Positions 50,726 through 59,116 of a stretch of 61,763 bases of DNA are shown here, piece by piece; position 1 is the stretch's first letter; the number at the start of each line of letters is the position of its first letter. Position numbers and translations under genes: made by a program. This stretch comes from Psychrobacter sp. I-STPA6b. Its GTDB lineage: Bacteria > Pseudomonadota > Gammaproteobacteria > Pseudomonadales > Moraxellaceae. The DNA is taken from NCBI RefSeq assembly GCF_020662265.1, contig NZ_VEWM01000028.1:1-61763 (forward strand), in the 5' to 3' direction. The notes beneath the pieces were generated by a model. The model saw nothing but the letters and a program-made list of their open reading frames with translations. It made no database searches and was not told where the DNA came from.

Positions 50726-53449
50726 ATGTCGACACAATCTAAGCACTCAATAGCCTCAGAGGCTCACTTAGCAAGCCCTGACACTCAAGACAGTCCAGAA
50801 ATGATACAGTCAACCATGCAGATGCTGACATGGCAACTTACCGCTAATCTGATTGAATGTTGTTTATTAGAAAACTGGATAGCGTCACAACGCATTAGCA
50901 TCACCAGCGTTCAACAATATCTACAAGCTCATGCCAACTTAACATTGGTATTGGTACAACTGCCTGTCCACTATCAAATGGCAGGCTTAAATAGCCAACT
51001 ATTAAAGATAGAGATTGATGCGCATCGTACGCTGTTGCTCTTGGTAGAGCCTGCATATTGCGCTCCGTGGCGATTGCTAAAACCATTGTTTCCAATTTTA
51101 CTGACTCAATCTGACGATGCGAACACTAAGGCCTCTGCCACACCATATCAGCTTGATATCATCGAATGTGAACAACAAACATTACAATTATTACTTGAAG
51201 CAACTGACCAGACTCTCTTATCTCAATCAGGTGTTAGCAAGCTTAAAGAAGACCTGCAACTGGCACGACTGCATAGCCAATGGTCTGCTCAAGCAACTCT
51301 GCCCACCTGTGTCTATACACAGCCTCACTGGTACCAAACCCTACAAACTGCTGAGCAATGGGCATCTTGGGTTGATAGACCATTTCACCCCATCGCAAAG
51401 GCAAAAACAGGGCTTGACCATGATGACTATCTGCACTATATGGCAGAATACAAAAAGCCTGTAACTTTAGCGTGGTTAGCTGTGGCAAAAACGCATCTGA
51501 TGACCTCAGATATGGTCTACTCACCAACCTCGGCAAACATGATTGCTAAGATCAGTGATATTGGTGATACAGCATCTGATACACAGACTCAACAGATATC
51601 CTGCCCTGCCAGCCGTTTACTAACAGCCAAAGAGCAACAAGCCCTACACCTTGAGATGCAACAAAAAAATCTGTTGGACTCCCATATCGCCATTCCCGTT
51701 CACCCTTGGCAACTGTCTCATGCCATTCCACAAGCCTATGATAAGGATTTGGCTGATGGCACTGTCGTTATCTTAGACTTTGCACAAATGACCTGCTTTG
51801 CGACTTCCTCCATGCGCAGTATGCTTCTGCCCTTTGCAAGTCCTTATAGTGTCAAACTACCCATTGGTATTCATGCCCTAAATTCCAAACGCTACCTGCC
51901 TGCACTAAAACTTATTAATGGTGAAAAAAACCAAGCCATACTGATGCAGGCATTACAAAAAGATGAGGTATTAAACCAGCACTTACACCTATGGGACGAA
52001 CGCTTCTGGTGGGGCTATATGTCGCCAGAGCATCTCAATGATAAAAGCTCCATCAATCCTTTTTTCTATCAAGAAAAACCAACTCAACTGGGTGCAATGT
52101 TGCGCATACTGCCCGAGCCTTTGTGTGATGATAACATACGCCTTATCCCAATGGGCAGTTTGGGTATGCTCAACCATCAACAAGGACAAAGCCATCATAT
52201 ATTTGATGAAATCATGGCACAGCGACAGCAGGACACCAATCCAGAAAATGCCCTACAGTGTTTTCGCCAGATGTGTGACGTCTTTTTTGACTTGCATTTA
52301 CGTTGTTTGCGCATTGGATTTTTACCAGAGCTTCATGGACAAAATATCTTGCTGGTATTGACCAATCATAGCTTTACAGGGCTATTATTACGCGACCATG
52401 ACTCCGTGCGTATTCATCTACCGTGGCTAGAAGCGCATGGTATTGCTGACCCAGAGTATCTTAGCCCGCCAAACTTTAAAAACCGCCTCTATCGTGACAC
52501 ACCAGAAGAGTTGATTTTTTATCTGCAAACCTTAGGAGTACTGGTGAGTATTCGTGCCATTATTGAGTCGATGACCCTACATTATGGTATTGACGAAAGC
52601 GAGCTGTGGCAACAAGTCAAACTGAGCATCAGTCATTATATTGAGCAGATTGACTTTAGCAAGGCGCAAAAACAACTACTGCAACAACTACTGATAGATG
52701 CGCCACATTATCCACACAAAACACTATTACTGCCTGTGATTGAGCGTGGGCATGACGCACACGGTAGTATGCCAGCCGGTGAAAGCCTCACCCGAAACCC
52801 ACTCAAGCCGTTGGGGTCCGTCAAAGAATCAAGCAAGCCTACTTCTAACTCGCAACTGCTTACAGCATATCAAAGCATCGACACATCAACGATTGGACAC
52901 CTAAACAGCCAAGGCTATCTATCTGATATCAAAGCCATTTTCCCTTGTCAAAAGACAGTCGCTGGCGTGGTACGTACCGTCCAACTCCGCTCTGATAATA
53001 CAGACATTATTCGTCAAGCCTTACTCAATGCTCAAGCAGGTGATGTGTTGTGTATTGATGCTCAAGTCTTAGCAGAACGTGCATGTTGGGGGGCTTTGCG
53101 TACCTGCTCAGCACTGCAAGAACAACTATCGGCCATTATTGTTTTAGGAAAAGTCACCGACTCCATGCAGATACAGCAGTTAGGTTTGCCAGTATTTGCG
53201 CAAGGTGTGAGTGCTTTAACAACCTTTAAGAGTGAAAATACCCAAGGTCATTTAGATGTCGACCTTGAGTATCCATTAGCAACAAATACCACAAAAACGA
53301 CGATTCATTCTGGTGATATTGCGGTGATGGATAACGATGGTGTGTTTATTTTGACGCCTGAGCTTGCCGAGTCTCTATTAGCAGACTGTCAGAAAAAACA
53401 GTCTGATGATGATGCCAAGCTAAAACTGTTTTTACAGCTTTATCATTAA
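50726..53449 (+). CDS. NIS siderophore synthetase 3 fused to an RraA-like domain
   Basis: The 907-aa chain joins two families. Residues ~1-690 are an IucA/IucC enzyme: FHPIAKAKTGLDHDDY, IPVHPWQLSHAIP, SSMRSMLLPFASPYSVKLPIGIHALNSKR, ELHGQNILLVL and LRDHDSVR. Residues ~715-900 resemble RraA/dimethylmenaquinone-methyltransferase-like proteins, which include oxo-acid aldolases: AGVVRTVQL, LLNAQAGDVLCIDAQ, ACWGALRTCSA, IIVLGKVTDS, PVFAQGVSA and DIAVMDNDGVFILTPEL. In active aldolases the GxxRD loop supplies an Arg-Asp pair; here it reads VTDS, so the Arg is replaced. A Ser/Thr-rich linker lies at ~690-715. The reading frame is open throughout with normal codon use, so this is a real fusion and not a frameshift. 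Confidence 0.85.
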   Translation: MSTQSKHSIASEAHLASPDTQDSPEMIQSTMQMLTWQLTANLIECCLLENWIASQRISITSVQQYLQAHANLTLVLVQLPVHYQMAGLNSQLLKIEIDAHRTLLLLVEPAYCAPWRLLKPLFPILLTQSDDANTKASATPYQLDIIECEQQTLQLLLEATDQTLLSQSGVSKLKEDLQLARLHSQWSAQATLPTCVYTQPHWYQTLQTAEQWASWVDRPFHPIAKAKTGLDHDDYLHYMAEYKKPVTLAWLAVAKTHLMTSDMVYSPTSANMIAKISDIGDTASDTQTQQISCPASRLLTAKEQQALHLEMQQKNLLDSHIAIPVHPWQLSHAIPQAYDKDLADGTVVILDFAQMTCFATSSMRSMLLPFASPYSVKLPIGIHALNSKRYLPALKLINGEKNQAILMQALQKDEVLNQHLHLWDERFWWGYMSPEHLNDKSSINPFFYQEKPTQLGAMLRILPEPLCDDNIRLIPMGSLGMLNHQQGQSHHIFDEIMAQRQQDTNPENALQCFRQMCDVFFDLHLRCLRIGFLPELHGQNILLVLTNHSFTGLLLRDHDSVRIHLPWLEAHGIADPEYLSPPNFKNRLYRDTPEELIFYLQTLGVLVSIRAIIESMTLHYGIDESELWQQVKLSISHYIEQIDFSKAQKQLLQQLLIDAPHYPHKTLLLPVIERGHDAHGSMPAGESLTRNPLKPLGSVKESSKPTSNSQLLTAYQSIDTSTIGHLNSQGYLSDIKAIFPCQKTVAGVVRTVQLRSDNTDIIRQALLNAQAGDVLCIDAQVLAERACWGALRTCSALQEQLSAIIVLGKVTDSMQIQQLGLPVFAQGVSALTTFKSENTQGHLDVDLEYPLATNTTKTTIHSGDIAVMDNDGVFILTPELAESLLADCQKKQSDDDAKLKLFLQLYH

Positions 53450-53888
53450 GTATCCATTTGAAGTAATATTTTTTAGAGAATTAAACTTTGGAGTAATGGA
53501 ATATGACTATGACGACTATAACATAGTTTCTTAACCTAGCATGGTTTCGTAACACATTACCCATGTAATCACCATTAATGATATCGTAAAAATATTACTC
53601 CGTCGTCACAGTTTTAGCATAAAAATTGCCCTAATTTTTATTGTAATGTAAATTATTATCATTTAATATGGAATTTAAATTTTTCTTAATATTTGTTGAT
53701 TCTAATTTTATCTATTATTTCTTTTAACAAAACAAGTAGTTAACAAATTTGATTCACAAATACTATGACAGGCGATTCAACATAAAATCACTACTACAAT
53801 GACAGACAAACTTTATGTGGTTGTAATTTTATCTGGGATTGACTGCCTTTGAGTTCGACTTTTATTCTTATCATTACAGGGCAATACC
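53450..53888 (+). promoter_or_regulatory. Intergenic region with Fur-box-like site before the TonB receptor gene
   Basis: About 440 bp without a gene. The segment ATGTAAATTATTATCATTT at 53646-53664 resembles a Fur box, and a second TTCTTATCATTA-like stretch lies just before the receptor start. Both fit iron control of the receptor. No strong terminator was seen after the preceding synthetase gene, so partial readthrough is possible. Confidence 0.5.
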
Positions 53889-56237
53889 ATGAAAAGCTAT
53901 CAAACTCTTACCCTATCTCTACTTTCTTTGTGTGTCACTCAGCAACTCTATGCCGAAACCACACAACAACCAACCGTTACGCTTGACCCAGTTATTATTT
54001 CAGCACAAGCAAAAACTGGTACTGCACTGGCACAAAAAATCAGCGAAATGCCTGCGGTCACTCAGATAATTTCTCAAGATGAGATTGCTCTACAGGCGAC
54101 AGGTAATCGCAGTCTTGCAGAGATATTGGGACAACTCATACCAAGCCTTGGTACCGCTAGTGGTTCGACCAGTAACTATGGTACAACCATGCACGGTCGC
54201 CCTGTGCAATATTTGCTAAATGGCGTGCCATTAACAGGCTCACGTAATATCTCTCGACAGTTAAACAGTATTGACCCCACTCAGCTTGAGCGTGTCGAAG
54301 TACTATCTGGAGCAACGAGTATTTATGGCTCAGGTGCAACAGGGGGTCTGATTAACCTAGTGACAAAATCAACGGCTAATTATGGAGTACATGGGCAAAC
54401 TCGAGTTGGTGTTAGTAGCAACCAAGACTTTAATAAAGAAGCATTAGGCTATAATGTCGGTCAAACTCTAGAGTATGGTAGTGAAAACGGTGTGGTTGAT
54501 GCCCGACTTGATGTCGACTATGAAGTCAAAGGTGGTCAATTTGACAGTATGGGCAATCGTATTAGCCCTGACGTATTTCAAACTGACCAACAAGACACCA
54601 ATACGCTAAGTGTCAATGCCAATTTGGGCTGGCAGATTAATGATACACAACGTCTGAACCTAGCCGCCACCCATTATGACAATCAACAAGACACAGATTA
54701 TGGTCCTGACTATGGTCCTGGTTTACAAGTTTTATTAGACCCAACTGCCACACCTTCACTTAAGGCCATTGATGGGGCTAAGATCACCAATCAACCTTAC
54801 ACTACCAAAAATACGGTAAACCTCAACTATCATCATGATAACATCGCTGGCTCAAAGCTCAATATCACTGGCTACTACCGTGATGAAACAGGTCGTTTTT
54901 ACCCTTCTGGACAATCTGTCGGTAAACAAGCTGCACCCTATATAACCAAAGCATTAATTGGTGCTGGGGTTACTGATCCAGCTGTACTAAAACCAACTGT
55001 GCGCAACTTGGCTCAAAAGGCAGTTGCTATCGCTCAGTCTGAAGCTGATATTAAAGTGTTAGGTGTCCGTGCTGCCATGCAAACAGAAACACAGCTTGGC
55101 AATGTGCCTACTTTATTTAGTTATGGTCTTGACTATGACACAGAAAAAGACAAGCAATACTACTATGGACAAGATTTAAATAAATTCATCCAAAGTAACG
55201 GCTTAGTCGCCGAGCCTAATGGTAATAAATACTTTGGTGGTCCTAACACCACCATTGATAAGGCAGGTGTTTTTGCCAATGTAGATATGGACGTTACTGA
55301 TAGCTGGCATGTCGGCGCTGGTATCCGTTATCAAAATATCAAGGCAAATACTGAAGCGTTTACCCCCATCACAGAAGCCTTATTAGAAGAATTCTTTAAT
55401 AATCTAAGATTACAATCAAGTGGCAAATACAACATTCCCTTTACTGCTGGTACAGTAGCGGCAGGTAAAACAGAACACAGCAAAACACTCTTTAACTTAG
55501 GTACAAGTTATAAAGTTACACCAAACAGTCAAGTATTTGCCAACTTCTCACAAGGCTTCACCATCGTTGACCTTCAACGTGCTCTACGTGACGTACGCAG
55601 TGGCTATAAAGTAAACTCAGATAACATCGAGCCAGTAACAGTTGATAGCTATGAGCTTGGTTGGGCTGGTAATTTTAACAATACCAAAGCCAAACTCTCT
55701 GGTTTTTATAATACCTCAGACAAAACGGTTCACTTTACCAAAGATTATCTAGTCGAAGTGGTAGATACCGATGAGCGAATTTATGGTGCAGAAGCAGCAA
55801 TTAGCCATGACCTAAATGACGAATGGACACTAGGAACAACCATTGCCTATACCAGTGGTCAATATAAAGATAGCAATGGTACTTGGCGCGAATTAAGCCC
55901 TGTCCGTATTTCACCACTTAAAGCCACTGCCTATGCACAATACAACTTCCCTCATGGTAGTAGTATTCGTTTACAAGCACTGGCTATCGATGGTACTGAT
56001 AAAGCTGCAAAAGATGCTAAAGATACCCCTGATCTGAATGTACAGCCTGTCACAGGCTATGTCGTGGCTGACTTGGTTGGACAAGTCAATCTCCCCAAAG
56101 GACACCTAGACTATGGTATCTATAATATTGGCAATACTCAGTACAAAACTGTCTATCACCAAACTACCTATGGTGCAATGAACCGCCTAGACGCAACTGG
56201 GACAACCTATGGTCTAAGCTATACCTTAGAATATTAA
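53889..56237 (+). CDS. TonB-dependent siderophore receptor
   Basis: This 782-aa outer-membrane receptor would import the ferric siderophore. It has a signal peptide ending LYA (residue ~22). The plug domain spans residues ~40-165: EMPAVTQIISQDEIALQATGNRSLAEILGQLIP, MHGRPVQYLLNGVPL and ERVEVLSGATSIYGSGATGGLINLVTK. A 22-strand-type beta-barrel follows and ends in the aromatic-terminated YGLSYTLEY. No obvious TonB box is seen, though the VTLDPVIISAQ segment near the mature N-terminus is the likely place. Position at the end of the locus behind its own Fur-like site makes the neighbouring hydroxamate siderophore its probable ligand. A terminator follows. Confidence 0.92.
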   Translation: MKSYQTLTLSLLSLCVTQQLYAETTQQPTVTLDPVIISAQAKTGTALAQKISEMPAVTQIISQDEIALQATGNRSLAEILGQLIPSLGTASGSTSNYGTTMHGRPVQYLLNGVPLTGSRNISRQLNSIDPTQLERVEVLSGATSIYGSGATGGLINLVTKSTANYGVHGQTRVGVSSNQDFNKEALGYNVGQTLEYGSENGVVDARLDVDYEVKGGQFDSMGNRISPDVFQTDQQDTNTLSVNANLGWQINDTQRLNLAATHYDNQQDTDYGPDYGPGLQVLLDPTATPSLKAIDGAKITNQPYTTKNTVNLNYHHDNIAGSKLNITGYYRDETGRFYPSGQSVGKQAAPYITKALIGAGVTDPAVLKPTVRNLAQKAVAIAQSEADIKVLGVRAAMQTETQLGNVPTLFSYGLDYDTEKDKQYYYGQDLNKFIQSNGLVAEPNGNKYFGGPNTTIDKAGVFANVDMDVTDSWHVGAGIRYQNIKANTEAFTPITEALLEEFFNNLRLQSSGKYNIPFTAGTVAAGKTEHSKTLFNLGTSYKVTPNSQVFANFSQGFTIVDLQRALRDVRSGYKVNSDNIEPVTVDSYELGWAGNFNNTKAKLSGFYNTSDKTVHFTKDYLVEVVDTDERIYGAEAAISHDLNDEWTLGTTIAYTSGQYKDSNGTWRELSPVRISPLKATAYAQYNFPHGSSIRLQALAIDGTDKAAKDAKDTPDLNVQPVTGYVVADLVGQVNLPKGHLDYGIYNIGNTQYKTVYHQTTYGAMNRLDATGTTYGLSYTLEY

Positions 56238-56302
56238 AGACAGTGAAACACTTGTCCTATTAAACCAATAACCTAATAACCCAATATTTACAGGGGTTAC
56301 AG

Positions 56303-56337
56303 ATGGTCATAGTCCTTAGCGATTATGACCATTTTTT
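56303..56337 (+). terminator. Intrinsic terminator of the TonB receptor gene
   Basis: ATGGTCATA (56303-56311) pairs with TATGACCAT (56324-56332) and is followed by TTTTTATG, 65 bp after the receptor stop. Confidence 0.8.
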
Positions 56338-56410
56338 ATGATTTATTCATTAAGAAAACACCCTATAAGACCTGACTACAAAATATTTTTTAAAATAATT
56401 GATAAAATAG

Positions 56411-56426
56411 TTGACCAAATGGTCAG
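56411..56426 (+). promoter_or_regulatory. RutR-type operator before the urate-catabolism genes
   Basis: TTGACCA-AA-TGGTCAG matches the RutR consensus TTGACCA-N2-TGGTCAA at 15 of 16 positions, counting the free spacer. It lies 48 bp before the likely uraD start. The RutR-like TetR protein encoded at 33629-34267 is the natural candidate to bind it. Confidence 0.7.
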
Positions 56427-56473
56427 GTTTTTGCAAAATAGGTTATCTTTTATCAGTTATTATGGAATCTATT

Positions 56474-56980
56474 GTGAACCTAAATGAGTTTAACCAGTTA
56501 TCAGCCGATGACGCCACTAACCAGCTTTTAACCTGCTGTACCAGTGAGAATTGGGCAAATCAGCTTGCCAGCCAGCGTCCCTTTACCGATTTAGATACCT
56601 TACTAAATAGCAGTGATGAGATTTGGCAGACCATGCAAGAGGCCGATTTATTACAAGCCTTTGAAGGACACCCCCAAATTGGCAATGTGGCAACGCTAAA
56701 AGAAAAATATCGTAACACTCAAGCAAGTGCCGCCCATGAGCAATCAGGGGCAAATGATGCTGATGATGCCACTTTGCAAGCCTTAGCCGATGGTAATCAA
56801 GCCTATTTGGATAAGTTTGGTTTTATTTTTATTGTGTTTGCCACAGGTAAGTCAGCACAGCAAATGCTCGATTTGCTACAAGCTCGCCTGCCAAATAGCC
56901 GTGAGCAAGAGCTAGACAATGCCGCCGCTGAACAAAATAAGATTACCCGTTTACGTTTAAATAAACTCATTACAGATTAA
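56474..56980 (+). CDS. uraD: OHCU decarboxylase
   Basis: UraD decarboxylates 2-oxo-4-hydroxy-4-carboxy-5-ureidoimidazoline to S-allantoin, the third step of urate breakdown. The 168-aa form starting at the GTG at 56474 begins MNLNEFNQLSADDA, as the family usually does, and has GGA 7-8 bases upstream. An ATG at 56462 is the alternative. A TTG at 56411 lies in the RutR-type operator and is rejected. The catalytic EGHPQIG histidine and the C-terminal ITRLRLNKLI are present. uraH follows after 75 bp. Confidence 0.9.
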   Translation: MNLNEFNQLSADDATNQLLTCCTSENWANQLASQRPFTDLDTLLNSSDEIWQTMQEADLLQAFEGHPQIGNVATLKEKYRNTQASAAHEQSGANDADDATLQALADGNQAYLDKFGFIFIVFATGKSAQQMLDLLQARLPNSREQELDNAAAEQNKITRLRLNKLITD

Positions 56981-57055
56981 TCGTTGCATAACTACTGTTG
57001 TTTTTAACCAACTACTTTTACCTTTAACACCACATTTAACACAAAGGAAGCCACC

Positions 57056-57433
57056 ATGACCAACCATAAGTCAGCCACCTTATCCTCACATATTTTAGAT
57101 ACCCACCTTGGCAAACCTGCTGCCAATATCGCAGTGACCTTACATAAAGTCGGTGATGATGGCAAACAGACCTTGCTGGCAAACGGCACAACCAATAATG
57201 ATGGTCGTGTGACCTCAGATGGTTGGAAATTTGTCAGTGATAGTCATCAAGAACAGCAGCTTGGCACTGGACGCTATACGCTCACTTTTGATACTCAAGC
57301 CTACTTTGACGCTCAAAGCTTGACCGCCTTTTATCCGCAAGTGGTGATTGATTTTGTGATTTCTGATAACAGTCATTATCACGTGCCGTTATTGTTAAGT
57401 GCGCACGGTTATAGCACTTATCGTGGCTCTTAA
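57056..57433 (+). CDS. uraH: 5-hydroxyisourate hydrolase (transthyretin-like)
   Basis: UraH hydrolyses 5-hydroxyisourate to OHCU, the step before UraD. The 125-aa protein shows the N-terminal LSSHILDTHLGKPA (catalytic His), the internal DGR and the C-terminal YSTYRGS, all diagnostic for HIU hydrolase rather than transthyretin. No signal peptide is present, so it is cytoplasmic. AAGGA lies 7 bases before the ATG. It is in one transcription unit with uraD. Confidence 0.95.
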   Translation: MTNHKSATLSSHILDTHLGKPAANIAVTLHKVGDDGKQTLLANGTTNNDGRVTSDGWKFVSDSHQEQQLGTGRYTLTFDTQAYFDAQSLTAFYPQVVIDFVISDNSHYHVPLLLSAHGYSTYRGS

Positions 57434-57582
57434 TCTTATCTATTGATGATAGGTTGATTAAGGTTAAGCATTATTTTTATTGCTTAGGCTATTTTGATTT
57501 TATCACACCAAAATAATCTCTATGAGTCAACTTTAATTGACATCATGGCTTTATAAATTTTTGCAAAAAGGACGCTTGCGAT

Positions 57583-58947
57583 ATGGGTGCGTATTTACTT
57601 GATTGGTTACAGTTATTTTTTCGCTGGTTTCATGTCATCACAGGCATTGCATGGATTGGTGCATCATTTTATTTCGTCTGGCTAGATTTAAGTTTAGAAA
57701 AACCGCCACAGTGGAAAATAGATAAGGGTATTTCTGGAGATTTGTGGGCGGTACATGGTGGCGGTTTTTATGAGATTGCCAAATACAAACTTGAGCCTGA
57801 AAAAATGCCAACAACGTTGCATTGGTTTAAATGGGAGGCATACACCACGTGGCTGACGGGTATGACCATGCTAACACTGGTGTATTATTTTAATGCCCAA
57901 GCCTATTTGATTGACCCAAGCAAAGTTGCCTTTAGCTCAACCTCGGTTGCCATTGCCACCAGTTTGCTATTTTTGTTTGGTAACTATTTTACTTATGAAG
58001 CCATTGTGCGTAGCCGTTTGGGCAAAAATGCACTGATTTTTAGTGTGCTGATTTTTATCTTAATGGTGTTTGATAGCTGGCTTGCCTATCAATTATTTAG
58101 CTCTCGTGCCGCTTATATCCATGTAGGGGCGATTTTGGGCACAATTATGGCAGGTAATGTGTTTTTTGGTATCATGCCAGCCCAACGTGCATTGGTAAAT
58201 TGTGTACGAGAGGGCAAAAAACCGGGCAAAGAAGTCGCTGAGTTGGCACTGCAAGCCAAAAACCGCTCATTGATGAACAACTACTTTACCCTACCACTGA
58301 TTTTTATCATGATTAGTAACCACTATCCAATGACTTATTCACATAAGCATGGCTGGTTGGTATTGGTATTTATTGGTATCATCACAGCGACAGTGCGTCA
58401 TTACTTTAACCTAAAACATCGTGGCTTTAAACGTCCCCGTTATTTGGTTATTCCTGCGATTTTGACGGTATTTTTGATTATTTGGATGCGTCCTGAACCT
58501 GTAAAGCCTGCTCCTGCTGCACAAGCAAAATCAACAGTTGCCACACCAGCGACACCCAGCCCGACAGACCCACACGACCACAGCCATGAGACCAATCAGA
58601 GTCAGACGCAAGCTAATACTGATAGCAATTTGGCAGCTCAAAAAGAAAACACAGAAACAGAAGTAGCTACGACTGACAATCAAGCAGAGACCACATCAGC
58701 AGATGAAAGTGAGGCCATTTTGGCAATCGTCCATCAGCGTTGTAGCACGTGTCATTCTGCACAGCCAACACAAGCAGGCTTTAATGCCCCACCACAAGGC
58801 ATTATTTTGCAAACGGTGGAAGATTTAAAAGCCCATAAAGCCAAAATTGTGCCTGCGGTACAAAGCCAATATATGCCACTGGGTAATTTAACCCAAATGA
58901 CCGATAGCGAAAGACAGCAGTTGGTGGCATATGTATCAGGGTTATAA
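57583..58947 (+). CDS. puuD: Urate hydroxylase PuuD, membrane protein with cytochrome c domain
   Basis: PuuD oxidises urate to 5-hydroxyisourate at the inner membrane, replacing soluble uricase. The 454-aa protein has about eight transmembrane segments in residues ~1-310 (starting GAYLLDWLQLFFRWFHVITGIAWIGASFYF), an Ala/Pro/Thr/Gln-rich periplasmic linker (~310-375) and a C-terminal cytochrome c domain with the haem motif CSTCH and a distal Met in QYMPLGN. Domain order and length fit the family. It follows uraH by 150 bp with AGGA before the ATG, and together uraD, uraH and puuD convert urate to allantoin. Confidence 0.93.
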   Translation: MGAYLLDWLQLFFRWFHVITGIAWIGASFYFVWLDLSLEKPPQWKIDKGISGDLWAVHGGGFYEIAKYKLEPEKMPTTLHWFKWEAYTTWLTGMTMLTLVYYFNAQAYLIDPSKVAFSSTSVAIATSLLFLFGNYFTYEAIVRSRLGKNALIFSVLIFILMVFDSWLAYQLFSSRAAYIHVGAILGTIMAGNVFFGIMPAQRALVNCVREGKKPGKEVAELALQAKNRSLMNNYFTLPLIFIMISNHYPMTYSHKHGWLVLVFIGIITATVRHYFNLKHRGFKRPRYLVIPAILTVFLIIWMRPEPVKPAPAAQAKSTVATPATPSPTDPHDHSHETNQSQTQANTDSNLAAQKENTETEVATTDNQAETTSADESEAILAIVHQRCSTCHSAQPTQAGFNAPPQGIILQTVEDLKAHKAKIVPAVQSQYMPLGNLTQMTDSERQQLVAYVSGL

Positions 58948-59116
58948 TGTTGTAATATTGTCCAAACTGTCAAAAGCCATCAAATGAACTTACCTGTTTA
59001 CCACTTTAAAATGAATAAACAGTCAAAAAAAGTTTATGTTATCTTATGTAATAACTGTTAATGATTGGTTATGATTATCAGGGTAACATTTAACTTTTTT
59101 TCATGGAGATACCCCT

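Noticed and set aside
50726..53449. Frameshift or assembly artefact joining two genes into the 907-aa NIS-RraA protein
   Set aside because: The frame is open with consistent codon use across the junction, and there is no internal start with a ribosome-binding site at the domain boundary.
56411..56473. TTG start at 56411 for uraD
   Set aside because: It lies inside the RutR-type operator and would add residues not found in OHCU decarboxylases.
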